Assembly (NCBI GenBank): GCA_030323885.1
Contig: CM059187.1
Coordinates: 139,038,415-139,102,414 of the forward strand
From: Branchipolynoe longqiensis
Taxonomy: Eukaryota > Annelida > Polychaeta > Phyllodocida > Polynoidae
DNA: 64,000 nucleotides
Reading direction: 5' to 3'
Shown here: positions 23,728-36,278 of the stretch, one piece after another
How the letters are laid out: the number at the start of each line of letters is the position of its first letter
Position numbering within the stretch: the stretch's first letter is position 1
The notes under the pieces: generated by a model
What the model was told of the DNA's origin: nothing
The model's input: only the letters and a program-made list of their open reading frames with translations
Databases searched by the model: none
Translations under genes and position numbers: made by a program

Positions 23728-24276
23728 TGTTGGATCCAGAACTGTTCTAAAGTATCCCATAGATCTATTTAAAGAGCCAGAGGTAATCTTCGTCTATTCG
23801 TATTAGATATCGAACGCGCGTCAGGAAGAGTTTACGCACACATGAAAGGCCATGAAAGAGGTGCTTGCTGCCGACATGACATAAAACCACCATCAATCCA
23901 TTCACTTTGGCGAGGTTTCGGCAGTGTGGTCCAAAAGCCAGCAGGGTAAACGAAACCAATCACCCAGCAGGCACATAGAGCCAGACGCTCCTTCCTCTCA
24001 TCACAATAAGACAGCAAACAGCAATCTGTCAGCTCAACCACAGCCTGGATCCATCTGCTTCAGCCAACTCTGCTCGTTTCATTAGATCCACTGCCTGCCG
24101 ACATCTTGCAGCAAGGTACCAGTCTGAATGAACCGACATGGGGAAAATATCGACACCAAGATGGCCGCCAGGAGGTCGCCAAGCAATGTCATAGGTTGGC
24201 GATCAATCGGCGTCGCCAACCAGTCTGCGACCAACGCCAACTGATCGCCGACCAGTCTTCCTTGTTCTTAAGATAG
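23728..24276. other. No gene or repeat assigned
   Basis: Two minus-strand frames of 64 and 69 codons overlap at 23,765-24,041 without family similarity. A GCCGACC/GGTCGCC-rich patch lies at 24,160-24,260. Confidence 0.4.
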
Positions 24277-24460
24277 TGGTTGGTTGTTGGAGTTTTACGT
24301 CTTGGCAACATCTCCGGTCATATCAGGACTGGTACCGACTTGTGACAGTGCACATTCATGGCGACTTTATAGTGCTGCCCCACTGGGAGACCAGGCTGCC
24401 AGCACCATGATCTGATACGCCACTCAGTCACATTATCCTGACACCGAGCCAACCAGTCAC
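24277..24460 (-). mobile_element. SINE 3' half
   Basis: Tail GGTTGGTTGTTGGAGTTTTA; stops at CACCGAGCCAACCAGTCAC. Confidence 0.85.
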
Positions 24461-24607
24461 GTGCACCGTGGTGGGTGGTAAAATAACTTAACAGGAACAC
24501 TGCAGTGTGTCATGGGTACCTCAACGTCAGTGAACACAAGCCGGCCGAAACGCCGCTGTCACGTGGTCGGAACTCACCAGTGTAACAACTAACATTCATC
24601 TCACACC

Positions 24608-25411
24608 CTTATGGCCGAATTAGTTGAGCGTTCGTCTCCCGTTTTGGTGGATCGTAGGATTCGAACCCACTGGTTGGAACCATGGTCGAGTCAAACCAAT
24701 GACTTAAAAATCTATACTCTTGGCTTCCGAGCCAGGCGCTTGGCATTGTTAGGATAGGACAAGGAATGGTTGGCTCAGTGGCAGGATAATGTAATTGAGT
24801 GGGATATCAGGTCATGGTGCTCACGGCCTGGTCTCCCAGTGGGGGCAACACTATGAAGTCACCATGAGTGCACACTGTCACAAGTCAGTACCCGTCCTGA
24901 TATGACGTCAGATGTTTTTTTGTTTGTTTTGTTTTTTTAATTGAGGATGTATATATACTGTCCATAGCATATAAGCCCGGGTACCCAGGCTTGTTTTCAA
25001 TGCTGGCCAGTTGTAGTGTTGGTGTTATCTTACCACACAGTGGCTGCTGATAAGGTATTTGATTGCCTGCATTTCAGTAGCAGATAGATAATTGGTTGGT
25101 ATGGTTAATAGCCTATGTTAGTTTTGGGGGGATTTTCTTGGCATATATGTATTTATTTTTTCTACTCTTATTACTAGACTAGCCTACTCCTATTTACATA
25201 TCATAGGCTTGTACGTAGCTGTGTGGTGTGTTATCTGGCTACTTTTGGCATGGTTACCTTCCATTGGGCGTCCCGCTGGTGGGCCATGACATATCACATG
25301 CCCCTTTGCAGTGCAGCTTAGTGGGGGTTTCATAGCCTTATTTTGCACAGATATTTTTTGTAAGTTTTTAGGTCAGGAATTTGTTGACAGGACGTAAAAC
25401 TCCAACAACCA
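24608..25411 (+). mobile_element. SINE-A copy split by a LINE fragment
   Basis: Head and body at 24,608-24,914, then tail GACAGGACGTAAAACTCC at 25,381-25,411. The break is inside AGATGTTGCCAGG. Confidence 0.85.
24915..25380 (-). mobile_element. LINE 3' UTR fragment inserted in a SINE
   Basis: Reverse complement matches 16,590-17,035 (for example TATGCTATGGACAGTATA and CCTACTCCTATTTACATATC). The A-rich end meets the SINE at AACATCT, the same joint as the other copy. Confidence 0.85.
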
Positions 25412-25439
25412 TTCTGACAATCTTATACTGGACACTATT

Positions 25440-26150
25440 ACAAAGAAACCATGAATTAAAACAGTCACAATTCCTCCTGACTCCTCCGTAGCTGGGGCTG
25501 CCTTTCGCTTCCACTGCCATGTGCCCATGTGGCTGCAGCCAGGCATCAGACCGGGGCAGATAATACAACATTGCTAATCCACCACAAAGGCTGGGAGGGA
25601 GCAAAGGAAGACAGCAAACATAACAAAGATGTGAACAAGGTACATTAAGTAGTACAGTTGGATACTTGTGTGACAACCACATATAAATATGTGGATTATA
25701 ATGTATTATAATAATATAAAGGAACGGAGCGAAACCCATTATTAATATTATTGTATATATTGTTTATTATATGATCAATTGTATGTATTCGGAGTCGCAC
25801 GCCCACCCTAGTACGGGACGCGCGAATGGGGCACCAACTGTGTGGTGCAGAATTAATGTAAATCATTGTCACTTCGGTCACATTTTTCTTTTGAGGTAGG
25901 GCATATATAGTCCCAGCCAGAGAACTAATAAAGAACTCAGCCCAACTCTGCATGTGTCTAACCTTATTGCCTAGTGGGTTTATATATGAATAATGTGCTG
26001 TCAACCATAGCGCACATTTGAATTTCTCAATAATTTGATAGCTTATGTAAATACAGTTCCTATGAACTAGAATAGGTATTATCCAGACCATGGATAAGAC
26101 CCACCTTCATCCTAAAATAATACTCGCATAATAAATTATACAATACAAAA
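25440..26150 (+). repeat. Unclassified dispersed repeat, copy 1
   Basis: Shares GGATACTTGTGTGACAACC, GAACAAGGTACATTAAGTA and TACTCGCATAATAAATTAT with 48,225-49,047. Longer frames across it are not conserved between copies. Confidence 0.75.
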
Positions 26151-26384
26151 GTCTTTGAATGTACTTTTGTTTGTCATTCTCAGCACCGTGGTACAAACAC
26201 AATTTGACCCCATCTAATATTGGTTGATTTATGGTCCGACAACACTAGTATTGACACGGCGGGTAGCTATAGGGTGGCCAGCATGTAATTTGTTTGTGTC
26301 CTCCAATAAGCATGGTGTTTACAAATGCTGTTAGGTGCGTGCAGGGGCATGGATTGTAATATTGGGCTGGGTTATTGGTTTTTA

Positions 26385-26465
26385 TAGTGCACCGTGCACG
26401 TGTGTCCCTCCTGACCTTCCGCACGCGAGGCCAGCGCTCTACCGATTCGGCCACCTCGCCCGGTG
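26385..26465 (-). mobile_element. Solitary SINE-B head
   Basis: Minus strand: GGCGAGGTGGCCGAATCGG and TAGAGCGCTGGCCTCGCG, without the SINE body. A tRNA-related fragment; too irregular for a functional tRNA. Confidence 0.6.
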
Positions 26466-26705
26466 GACCGTGTATGGTGTCCCTTAGCGAGGACAAGTGC
26501 TGATGCTATGGTCTTGGTGGCTACGTTATAAATATGAGGTCTGAGGGCCCTGTTTTGCATGTTGCCCTTGTTTGTTCCGCTAGTAGTTGGTGCATACAGG
26601 GGTACTCCTTGAACTGGGGACTAGTTGGGATTAGTTTACGTGTCCATCACGTGAGGTTATCTCCATTCTACCTTTTAAGTAAAGCGGACAGCACAAATTC
26701 ATGTA

Positions 26706-27046
26706 CAATTAGTAGTGTTGGTTGGTTGTTAGAGTTTTACATCCTGGCAACATCCAAGGTCACATCAGGATGGGTACAAACTTGTGACAGTGCGCACTCA
26801 TAGTGACTTTATAGTACTGCCCCACTGGGAAACCAGGCTGTCAGCACCATGATCCGATATCCCACTCAGTCACATTATCTTTATACTGAGCTAACCACTC
26901 CTTGCCCGATCCTATTAATGCTGAGCGCCAGGCTAGGAAGCGACAAGTATCAATTTTATAAGTCATTGGTTTGACTCGACCGGGAACAGAACTCCCTATC
27001 ACCCGCACGTGAAGCCCCGCTCTATCGATTCGGCCACCGCGCCCGA
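26706..27046 (-). mobile_element. SINE-B copy, complete
   Basis: Tail GGTTGGTTGTTAGAGTTTTA, head GCTCTATCGATTCGGCCACC. Confidence 0.88.
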
Positions 27047-27160
27047 TAACGGCACAAGTATCCCATATTTATGTGATGATACAGCAATTGACGTCATTCG
27101 ACAGGCTTAGTCGACGGATATAGACCTAACCTTAGGCTGAAATCCGAAGATAACTGATTA

Positions 27161-27293
27161 CTGGGGCCATATGCATGGAGCAGTGTTAGAACGTGTGGTG
27201 TTATCCATGCATACCAACGTGTCTGCGCTAAACCAGAAATCCCGTGCTAAACGCGTTTTGCCTCCTAACACTGCTCCATGCATATGGCCCCAG
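27161..27293. mobile_element. Short MITE with a 29-bp perfect inverted repeat
   Basis: Left CTGGGGCCATATGCATGG continuing to GTTAG is the exact complement of the right end. The centre is only about 75 bp. No clear target duplication. Confidence 0.8.
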
Positions 27294-27941
27294 GTGTTTA
27301 TCAGTGTCTACATTACAGGTCATAGCGCTGTGACGTCAGCAGGGCGGATGTAGCTGCTGTGATTGGCTCGAAGTATGTCTTGCCATTAAGTATTGGCAAC
27401 ACCTCACGGCGGAAGCGAAAACCACTATTTTATTACCAGGTGGGGGACAACTAGGAATCGTAGAGTCTTCAGTGTTCTAGACAGATTCAACGATCAATTG
27501 GACTGTCAAGCTGGGGGCTGTGTCTTAAATTACTCTAAATTAGAAATATATTTGTATTAGTGTATGTATCAGTGTGCATGTTGGCCCGAGGCTAACATGG
27601 GTTAATTTGCTCACGAGGTTGGTCTATTTTTAGCCCTCTTTGGACCGACTTGTCCGCCTTCCCTCACCGCTGCTACTATGCACATCGTGTTTCCCCCACC
27701 CTCTTACTGTGGGGGTGTGAGCTCTGATTTCCTGAGCTGTGACATCTTCCTCTCCTGTAAACAAGAATTCTTATTACTGGTAGCGCATTCCAGTCAACGC
27801 TTGATACTTGGCCCTGGTCGCCTCCTGATTCATGCCTGATAGACCTACATAGGTTGCCGACTTTTTTTCTATTAAATTTCTTTTTAATCCTATATCTGTC
27901 TCTCTCTTTCATCCGAGTGTTGCGAATTGTATGTCAATGTA
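27294..27941. other. No gene seen
   Basis: Mixed sequence with a 78-codon Lys/Arg-rich minus frame (27,676-27,912) of no recognised family. Confidence 0.4.
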
Positions 27942-27948
27942 CTACTAT

Positions 27949-29228
27949 TAGGTACTCCAAAGTCGGCGTATACAGTGTCTGCAGCGCAAAATTTGACTCA
28001 TTTTAACCGTTTTAAAAAGCCTTGAATCTCCACTAATTCTGCTTGGTTTGAAATACAAATTATATCAAATTAAAGCTTGTTCTTTTGGCTCTTAGGGTGT
28101 CTGATTTTTAATCATCATTATGAAAGAAATCACAGTCAATGGACACTTGTTGGCGGGTACCATCAGCAGCTCTGAGCATGCTTGCCGATTTTGTTTTCAT
28201 CCAGTCTGAGCTACTCCCTTCCCTAAACTTGATGGCTTGGTGAGTACATTGACCTGAGCTAAAAATAACCACCAATAAAAGATAGAGAAGAATCTAGGCT
28301 TCATTAGCATATCAAGCATGAGTGTTTCTGAGTGGGATATTTGATTGAACTGAAGGAGTGAAAACATTAAGACATTAATCCTCATTGAAAATTGATCAGG
28401 ATCGTTTTGAAAATTATATCATCAGAAAGCTTAAGTCTTCCTCTACCTAACCAGAACAATATTTGGTTGAGATTTATATCATGCGCATCAAGCATGGTCT
28501 GAGAAGTGACTGCTGCAAGAATTTGGCTATTGTCAGCTCGCGATGCTTAAGTGAATGTTGTCTTTCTTTCTCTCTCTCATCAGTTAGAAAATGATGTCAT
28601 CATGTAGAGCTTTTAATTCTGGTTATTTTGGTATAAAGAGTGCAGTGATCGGACAATTAGAATGGGAGTTATGCTATTTTTCTTAATTTTATTGTCAGCT
28701 CGCGATGCCTAAAATTGAATATTGTCTTTCTTTCTCTGATCAGTTAGGAAATTATGTCATCATGTAGAGCTTTTGATTCTGGTTATTTTGGTATAAAGAT
28801 TGCTGTGATAGGACAATTAGAATGGGAGTTATGCTATTTTTCTATATTTTACTGAATTTATTATTGGTGGTTGCTGGAAATTAAGGAATTTAGCAAGTTT
28901 GACATGAAATTTCAGAAAGAATACTAACAGTGATGGTCTGTAAAAAATTGAGCTTCTTATTTGTACTATAGAGAATGAGATTCTTTAATATTGGACAGAT
29001 CATATGCAAAATAGCTTCCAGGTGGGACCCTAAAATCCAAGATTTGGCTAATTTGGAAATGTGCACAAATCGGGGCAACAAAATCAATCTTTAAACACTC
29101 ATAACTTTGCAGCTATTCAATCGATCTAAATGATTTTTATATCATTGAGATCCAATTTAAAAGATCTGTACAGATATATAGGATGTAATACTGACCTGTT
29201 GAAAATAGAAATCACTTTGGAGTACCTA
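27949..29228 (+). mobile_element. TIR element, 7-bp target duplication (copy 2)
   Basis: Same terminal repeats as 837-1,954, flanked by CTACTAT at 27,942-27,948 and 29,229-29,235. It is about 160 bp longer because an internal block (around 28,520-28,690) is repeated at 28,690-28,850. Confidence 0.88.
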
Positions 29229-29639
29229 CTACTATGTAGGAAAGATAACATTTATTTTTACAATATAATAACTCTCAGTTATCTAATCAGATTAACATGA
29301 ATAACTGTAATGACTTTTAAGAAGAAACAACGTAACTTCCCACCCTCATATGCCTTTTTATTTTTTCTCTATTTGAATGTTGCAAAGTAATGGACATATC
29401 TCCTTTCTATGTTTGTACTAATTGCAAATCAGTTAATACAAGCTCTTTGTAAATTCGAAAATGAGATCGTTATTATCAGCCATATCATGTAGTTTTGCGT
29501 CTTAGTCTTTCTGTGAAATAATGGTTACAAATTAACCAACAGGACAGTCGTGACATGGCAGAAGGGAAAAGGCCTGACAAGGTTCGGTTGCCATGCAACG
29601 GGCGTCTTTCAGCGCCACCTGGTGAAACTGAATCACAAT

Positions 29640-30067
29640 CAGGGATGAAAGTGGTCTCTGACAAAAATTGCGGAAATCAGGCTGAGACCTTGGCGCCAAC
29701 AACGAATTTTCGTAAGAATGTGGGCTTTCCCCCCAATAGGATTAGCATTATCTGGGACTCACGGGAAAATGCGGGAAGTCAGGTTTCAACTGTCATTGTG
29801 ACTATATTATTGCCCATATCTAACCCTTTCTTGTTTGGGTGTTATGTTCTGGCAATATCGAAGGTCATACAAAAAGAATTTAGACAAATCAATTGCTGGC
29901 AAATATATATACCGTATTCTCGCAGGTTAACACCCATGTGTGGGTTAGCGCCCACCCCCCACCCCCACCCCCACTTGGCCAACATTTCGTAAGGCCCACC
30001 CCTTAAACACCCACGTTAATCGGTGAATATAAAAAATCGCGGAAATCGCGGAGGTCTTTCATCCCTG
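29640..30067 (+). mobile_element. CAGGGATGAAAG-type TIR element, 6-bp duplication (copy 2)
   Basis: CACAAT at 29,634-29,639 and 30,068-30,073. Ends as in 13,915-14,260; 428 bp, with extra (CCCCCA)-rich sequence at 29,940-29,990. Confidence 0.88.
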
Positions 30068-30497
30068 CACAATAACCTCCTACCCATTTGATATGCAAAT
30101 CAAATACCACTTCAGTACAATATAGAAACTACAAAGGGAGTACAATATAATATAGAAACTATAACTTAGTTAAAAAGGAATGTCAAACAAAACAACGTCA
30201 AGAAACAACCATTGCCTTATGGTTTTAAGAAAACAAAAACTGAAAACAAAGAATTTAACATGTTAAAAGAAGAGATATCTGGCAACCATATCAAATCAAT
30301 TAATCATCATCCTGATCATGGACACAAACACCCAGACCAGCACAACCCAAACAAGGACATTACCTAAAATAACATGCCGTACTCTTAAGGTGCCATTTCC
30401 AGACTCTACTGAAAGAAAGCCGTTAACGAGAATGTAATTACATGCTTGCATTGTACGCAGACATCGACATCAAGTAACACACATTAGTTTAGTTGGA

Positions 30498-30790
30498 TGG
30501 TTGGTTTGTTGGTTTGTTGGTTGTTAGGAGTTTTATGTCCTGGCAACATATATGGTCATATCAGGACGGGTACCGACTTCTGACAGTGTGCAATCATGGC
30601 GACTTTATAGTGCTGCCCCACTGGGAGACCAGGCCATCGGCACCATGACCTGATATCCCACTCAGTCACATTATCTTGACACTGAGCCAACTGGTTTGAT
30701 TCGACCAGGGTCCGAACCCATGGGTTCGAATTCTACGATCTACCAAAATGGGAGAAGGACACTCAACCCATTCGGCCATCCCGTCTGGTC
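30498..30790 (-). mobile_element. SINE-A copy with an internal deletion
   Basis: The body jumps from ACTGAGCCAACTGG to TTTGATTCGACC, missing about 85 bp of the usual sequence. Confidence 0.85.
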
Positions 30791-30837
30791 AGGGGCGGTT
30801 AGGTGTAGGTTTGCCAGACAGCGGGTTGTGTAGATTG

Positions 30838-30840
30838 AGG

Positions 30841-30871
<31 letters not shown>

Positions 30872-30882
30872 GGGGGGGGAAA
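30838..30882. repeat. (GT)n followed by a G run
   Basis: About 8 GT units then more than 20 G. Confidence 0.95.
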
Positions 30883-31038
30883 GCCGTGCCTCAAGTGCCA
30901 GGACGTGACCGTGGTCAGGTGTAGCGATCACGGATCAGCAAGGCTACGGTGCCGCCACCTGGCGCCTCTTCGTGACACTACAGTTGACTCTTCACGCAAC
31001 CCTGCACAGTACTGCTCCAGTCAGATTCCCTTGAGAGG

Positions 31039-31400
31039 TAGGTTGGTTGGTTGGTTGGTTGGTTGGTTGGTTGGTTGGTTGGTTGGTTGGTAGGTTGGTA
31101 GGTTGGTAGGTTGGTAGGTTGGTAGGTTGGTAGGTTGGTAGGTTGGTAGGTTGGTAGGTTGGTAGGTTGGTTGGTAGGTTGGTAGGTTGGTAGGTTGGTA
31201 GGTTGGTAGGTAGGTAGGTAGGTAGGTAGGTAGGTAGGTTGGTTGGTTGGTTGGTTGGTTGGTTGGTTGGTTGGTTGGTTGGTTGGTTGGTTGGTTGGTT
31301 GGTTGGTTGGTTGGTTGGTTGGTTGGTTGGTTGGTTGGTTGGTTGGTTGGTTGGTTGGTTGGTTGGTTGGTTGGTTGGTTGGTTGGTTGGTTGGTTGGTT
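31039..31400. repeat. (GGTT)n / (GGTA)n array
   Basis: About 90 tetranucleotides; GGTA variants are confined to 31,090-31,238. It ends in a SINE tail at 31,401. Confidence 0.97.
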
Positions 31401-31440
31401 TGTTTGTTGGAGTTTTACATCCCGGCAAGATCTAAGGTAA
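31401..31440 (-). mobile_element. SINE tail fragment at the end of the (GGTT)n array
   Basis: GTTGGAGTTTTACATCCCGG then CAAGATCTAAGG, then unrelated sequence. Confidence 0.8.
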
Positions 31441-32022
31441 TTTTTGTTATCAGGAGGCAGCGTTTTCAAAACGAATTTACTGCCTATAGAGCCTATTGCG
31501 AAGGGTAGGGTTGGGAGGGTACCAACCTCAACTTCCGGTGTGTAAACATGCCAGGTGACAGCTTCAGTCCTACCCCAGAGACCAGCGACATAACTCAGAA
31601 TATGTCTATTAGAGAACCATACTACTTTTTCTTTCTTTTTTTTTGTTATGAATTTATTTACCCTGCTCATAACGGATAAGTGTGTTCAACACTTGTTTTC
31701 ACCATTGGGCAGAACTAATCCAATTTGATTCAAATCTTTTGAATAATGTCTTAGTAATATTTTAGGTCTTCTTGCTTCTTGTTTATGGCTTGTAACTGTT
31801 GGTAGATTGCAAACAGTCCAAAATCCAGCTTTTACTATACTTTGTGTTAGTCCATTTAAACATCATCTGTTTTTCTAGGTTACATTATTTTTTTTGTAGT
31901 TTCTTAAACACTGCTATGTTGTGCTGCATTTTATGTTGCAGCTGACAGTTTATTCCAAATATTAGCACTCATGTTAGCTACACTGTGATCATATGCACTG
32001 CATTTTGATTTTACCATTGCAG
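31441..32022. other. AT-rich stretch, no gene seen
   Basis: Short similarity to the SINE-2 3' end (CACTTGTTTTCACCATTGGG) at about 31,690-31,710; otherwise nothing recognised. Confidence 0.4.
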
Positions 32023-32367
32023 CAGGGATGAAAGTGGTCTCTGAGAAGAAAAGCGGAAATGCGGATATTCTCCTATAGGTTTAGCATTGTCAGGGAATCG
32101 CTGAAAATTCCCGGAAGTTGGGTTTCCTATATATTGAGATAAGCTGATAATGCTGCAGCGCTTCAAGCACGTATTAATAGTATACGCTGATAGTGATGCG
32201 GCGTCTGCACCACATATTAGTAATAGTATACACTGATGGTGATGCAGTGTAAAACAATGTATTACTAGTAGTATACACTTATAGTACTGCGGCGTTTGAA
32301 CAACTTATTAGTATACACTTATAGCTACAGGAAAAGACCGCGAAATCGCGGAGATCTTTCATCCCTG
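32023..32367 (+). mobile_element. CAGGGATGAAAG-type TIR element (copy 3)
   Basis: Ends as in the other two copies. The interior holds a tandem run of GTATACACTTATAGT-like blocks. Flanks TTGCAG and ATTGCT share ATTGC only. Confidence 0.82.
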
Positions 32368-32556
32368 ATTGCTAGTAAAGGACCATTGTCGCTTCTCTTC
32401 TACTGAAAGTACTTTTTACTGGATTCCCTCCCATATCGGCTAACGAGGAAATAAGATAGTAGACAGGTATTCAATGTTGTCAGCAATAGCCAATGACAGC
32501 ATGGACACTATCTTACCACCATTCACTCAATGAATACACGCGTAAACGTAGCCTAC

Positions 32557-32695
32557 CTGGTGTCGTCTATAACAAGTTCTTCCTCAGAGTCCTCCTCCTC
32601 GAACATACGATAGCCCTTGTCTTTACGGTCCCGCTTTTTCTCTCGGCTCTTTGAGTCTCGCTTCTTACTGCGGGTATCCGACTCTTCACCGGAAA
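32557..32695 (-). CDS. RALBP1: RALBP1-like, second coding exon
   Basis: Acceptor TTAATTGACAG and donor GTAGGC on the minus strand; phase 1 in, phase 2 out, exactly as the upstream exon requires. The product reads LSGEESDTRSKKRDSKSREK then KRDRKDKGYRMFEEEDSEEE. It parallels the human SDDEKDHGKKKGKFKKKEKR then TEGYAAFQEDSSGDE segment: acidic, then Lys-rich, then a GY-x-x-F-acidic motif. No RhoGAP-encoding exon was recognised to the left, so those exons are either short and missed or beyond the window. Confidence 0.65.
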
Positions 32696-34143
32696 CTGTC
32701 AATTAATATTGAACCACATACAAAAGTTAGCAACCGGCAAATGTGCATGCATCAATGCTAATATTTTATTTCAATCCCTTTATATAAAAACAACAAAAAA
32801 TCATTTTCACCGAGGGTTTTTGGATGTGCATGGCTTAATCAATTACTGGCAATTATAACAGATTAAGCGCTTAATATAAGAATTGAAATGTATGTAAAGT
32901 AATATTAAACTTAAGCGAAAAGAGCGCACTACAGATAAATCTACTAATCTCAGCTAGTTTAGAATGCCCAAAACATCAAAGGAAGTGAGAATTCATCAAT
33001 GTTACCTTGATTCTAAAAAAACAAACCCTAGCAAACAGGTTAACCTTGTGTGGAAGGAACTGTGTGTAGCAAAGCCTATATTAGAATAATGATTATAATA
33101 GCATACGCTTGGGACTGACCACAGAAGCATTAAAGGGACCATCACTGTAACACAGCAACAGCTTGGAGCACAGGGCGGGCGATAGACATAATGCGACAGT
33201 TTACACACAGCTGGATTACTCAGAATACCAGTAGTAACTCACACATAATTTGCATGCATTTTTGGAACACTGAAAATCAATAATCATGAACTGACATTTA
33301 ACGCACACTGTTCGCGTGGAAATTGAAATAGAGCGTGGTGTCATCAAGGTTTTTATTTATTGGACAAGCCTTGCGGGATGTGAAGAACTGGAAAGGGGGT
33401 TTAAAGCAAGCAACTGTAACTGAAATACATAAAAACAAGAGGAAATCAAACAAAGGAGGCGAAAAACAGAGAATGTGAACAATAGTGACAGTGAAGAAGT
33501 TCTTAGAAGACGTAGCTCTATTTCCGTGGGACAAAGGGTCTTAGAGTTAGAGGTTCATAATTAATGCTGCCACTTTTATTGAATAGTAAGTGGAATCATT
33601 CAAATAAATCAGGTTTATTAACTAGACAATGCTAATGAATGATGGTTGTGTATAAGGTATCACCATCAGTGCTACCTCGAGTGTTAAAGAATGTACGACC
33701 AAGTTACTCCGTATTGGAGTAATGCTCCATAAATAACATTTATTATGTGAGCATATTACATTGAGCTTTCTTGCTGTCAGTAGAGGCCAATTGTGTGTGT
33801 GTGTGGGGGGAGGGGGGGGCGAAGTCTGGGGAATACCTTAAGTTGCATTGTATCAATTGCAGTCAAAGATTACTAAATTTATACATTCGCAAATAATAGC
33901 AGACATGCGTGACATTCGGCAATTCGTTATCCTCAAAATGTAGGCTTTGACCATTTTGGGGTCACATTTCCTTACATACAGGTGAACAATTCTTAGTCGA
34001 TGTTTCTGGTTTACTTCAACATGGATTTTAGCGGACCATTCCTTCGTGCTGCTGGCCTAATACCACCCAATGTGCCGGAACTCCGGAGACTTGAGGAAAG
34101 GGGAGTAGATCCCAGTCGTTGGCTATTGGTCACATACCATTGG
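32696..34143. other. Presumed RALBP1-like intron, part
   Basis: AT-rich DNA between the two RALBP1-like exons. A G run at 33,805-33,825; no exon or repeat recognised. Confidence 0.5.
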
Positions 34144-34486
34144 ATTGGTTGGTTGGTTAGTTTTACATCCTGGCAACATCTAAGGTAATATCAGGATGGG
34201 TACGACTTGTGACAGTGCGCACTCATGGTGACTTTATAGTGCTGCCCCAATGGGAGAACAGGCCACGAGCACCATAACCTGATATCCCACTTTCATATTA
34301 TCCTGACACTGAGCCAACCAGTCCTTGCCCTATCCTAATGATGACAATTTCCTGGCTTGAAAGCGACAAGTATCAATTTTTTACGTCATTGGTTTGACTC
34401 GACCAAGGTTCGGACCCCATGGTTCGAATCCCACGATCTACCAAAACGGGAGAAGGACGCTCAACTCATTCGGCAATCCCGTCTTA
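34144..34486 (-). mobile_element. SINE-A copy, complete
   Basis: Tail GGTTGGTTGGTTAGTTTTAC, head CGCTCAACTCATTCGGCAAT. Same strand as the host RALBP1-like intron. Confidence 0.87.
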
Positions 34487-35046
34487 TATGGTTGGATATT
34501 CTGGTCTCAATAAAGTCTAATGTCATAAAAGATAGAAAGAATGTTATTTCTGTCCATGATAACTGATTCTACACATATTCTTGATATTGTCTCTATTTTA
34601 AAATTGCCTCAGAGTGCATTCAATGCGCCAAATTGAGACAGTCGTTCAATCTCAAGTCTCCCACATATGAGAACAACAGAAGTCACACTATACTATCTAT
34701 CGCAGACGATATTCCCCATGCTATTGAAAACTGTCACCCAGAAACATATTTCAAGGAGCAACTACAAAGAGTGTAAAAAGTGCGGCATGTAAAATGATTA
34801 GCTTAAAACCTGAAACAGATAGCATTTATTTACAGTTTGGCAGTAATACACAATAGGCACAGCACTCTGACAATGTTAGGACCGACTATAACTCTCCACT
34901 TAAGAGGCAAATAGAGAGGTGAACAGGGTCCTGCAATACCGGGCAAAAGCTATGAGCACTTACAGCACTACAGCGACAAGTGGCATGTGTCTTAAGGGCA
35001 GGTTAACTTGCTTTTCTGTCACCAGACGTCACTACAGTATACTCAC

Positions 35047-35119
35047 GGTCGTGGCTCGCTCCCTGCGAGGCATACAGCCCCGGGAACTCCTTCTCCACAT
35101 CGGGACTTTCAAAATGCAT
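35047..35119 (-). CDS. RALBP1: RALBP1 (RLIP76)-like, first coding exon
   Basis: On the minus strand an ATG at 35,119 opens 24 codons, beginning MHFESPDVEKEFPGLYASQG, and ends at a GTGAGT donor with one base carried over. RALBP1 is the Ral GTPase effector with a RhoGAP domain that links Ral to Rac/Cdc42 and endocytosis. Its N terminus carries a FPGLY motif, seen here. The exon itself extends to an acceptor at 35,136, so its first 16 bases would be 5' UTR. The next in-phase exon at 32,695 supplies the matching basic region. The call rests on this two-exon pattern and order, without the RhoGAP domain. Confidence 0.65.
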
Positions 35120-36278
35120 CTTCACTGATTTAGATCTTACCACCACTAACACCCTGAAAGCAACACACCGCGGACACCCCGTCAGCACCAACCACCATGT
35201 TAACCAGAAGGAGGGGTGGGGGTGGGAGTGGAGGTGGGTTAGGGCTTCATTAGCAGGCAGATGCAGAGTTTGTAGCAGCACTATTCATCAGAAAGGTGCA
35301 TCTGTGATTCATATTAATCGAAAAACACAAGCTGTTGTCCAGGGGTCAAGTAAATCAGCTCCACACTTGCTACTGTTACAGAATTAATAATAAATTACCA
35401 GAAGTGAACGCTATGTTTAAAGAAAGTTAATGATTAGAAAGCTTTAAAAAAATCATGAATGTGACCCCTGGACCAAGGAGTGAATGGAGTGTTTAATGAT
35501 ATTTCAAAGCGAACAGATACTATATTCTATTTTACGATAGGTTCAGTGAGACTATAAGACAGCTCTAATGCATTGTATCGGCATAAACCTACCTAGGGTT
35601 ACAAAAAATAATTACGAGAATATCTGATAGCTGATAATATTTACATGAACACAGTAAATTGGGAGGGTTTATTAAGATTCTAGCCAACTACTTATTTTGT
35701 TTCCGGTTTATAATATAATTATAAACCCAAGAATGCATATCGAAATAGTGAGATCATTGGTTAAATTGTATATTTACTGTTGTATTGAAAGGCAGTTAAA
35801 TCTTAATCTTTACAGCCCAATGATTCTACAGAGACTGACACTGATATGTGCTCTCTGGATTATAAATTTATATTATAACTGAACTCCAGTAGGTGGATTT
35901 ATTGCCTAGCCCAAAGTACTTTTGAATTTATTATTTGTGTTTAGGTTCTTTATATATATAATATATATAAGATATATAATTATATAGTTGTATCAGACGG
36001 TGGGGGTTGGGGAAGGGAATTTTGTGACATGGTTTTGAGTAACTAGAACTCTCTCCAGATACCATCAGAGTTATACGGTGTGGAATGGCTTTGGTGACCC
36101 CAGTAAGTGCTCACTTGGAGTACCCCTGTCACATGGTCCATGGATACTAGTCCCATGGCTATGTATCTCTCTAACAGATGCTTGACTAATGAGAATGTAA
36201 GTTATCTTGTATTGCTGAATGCTGAATCAACTAATGTGATCAATAATTGATTCATAAATATAATACAATTTGCATAGT

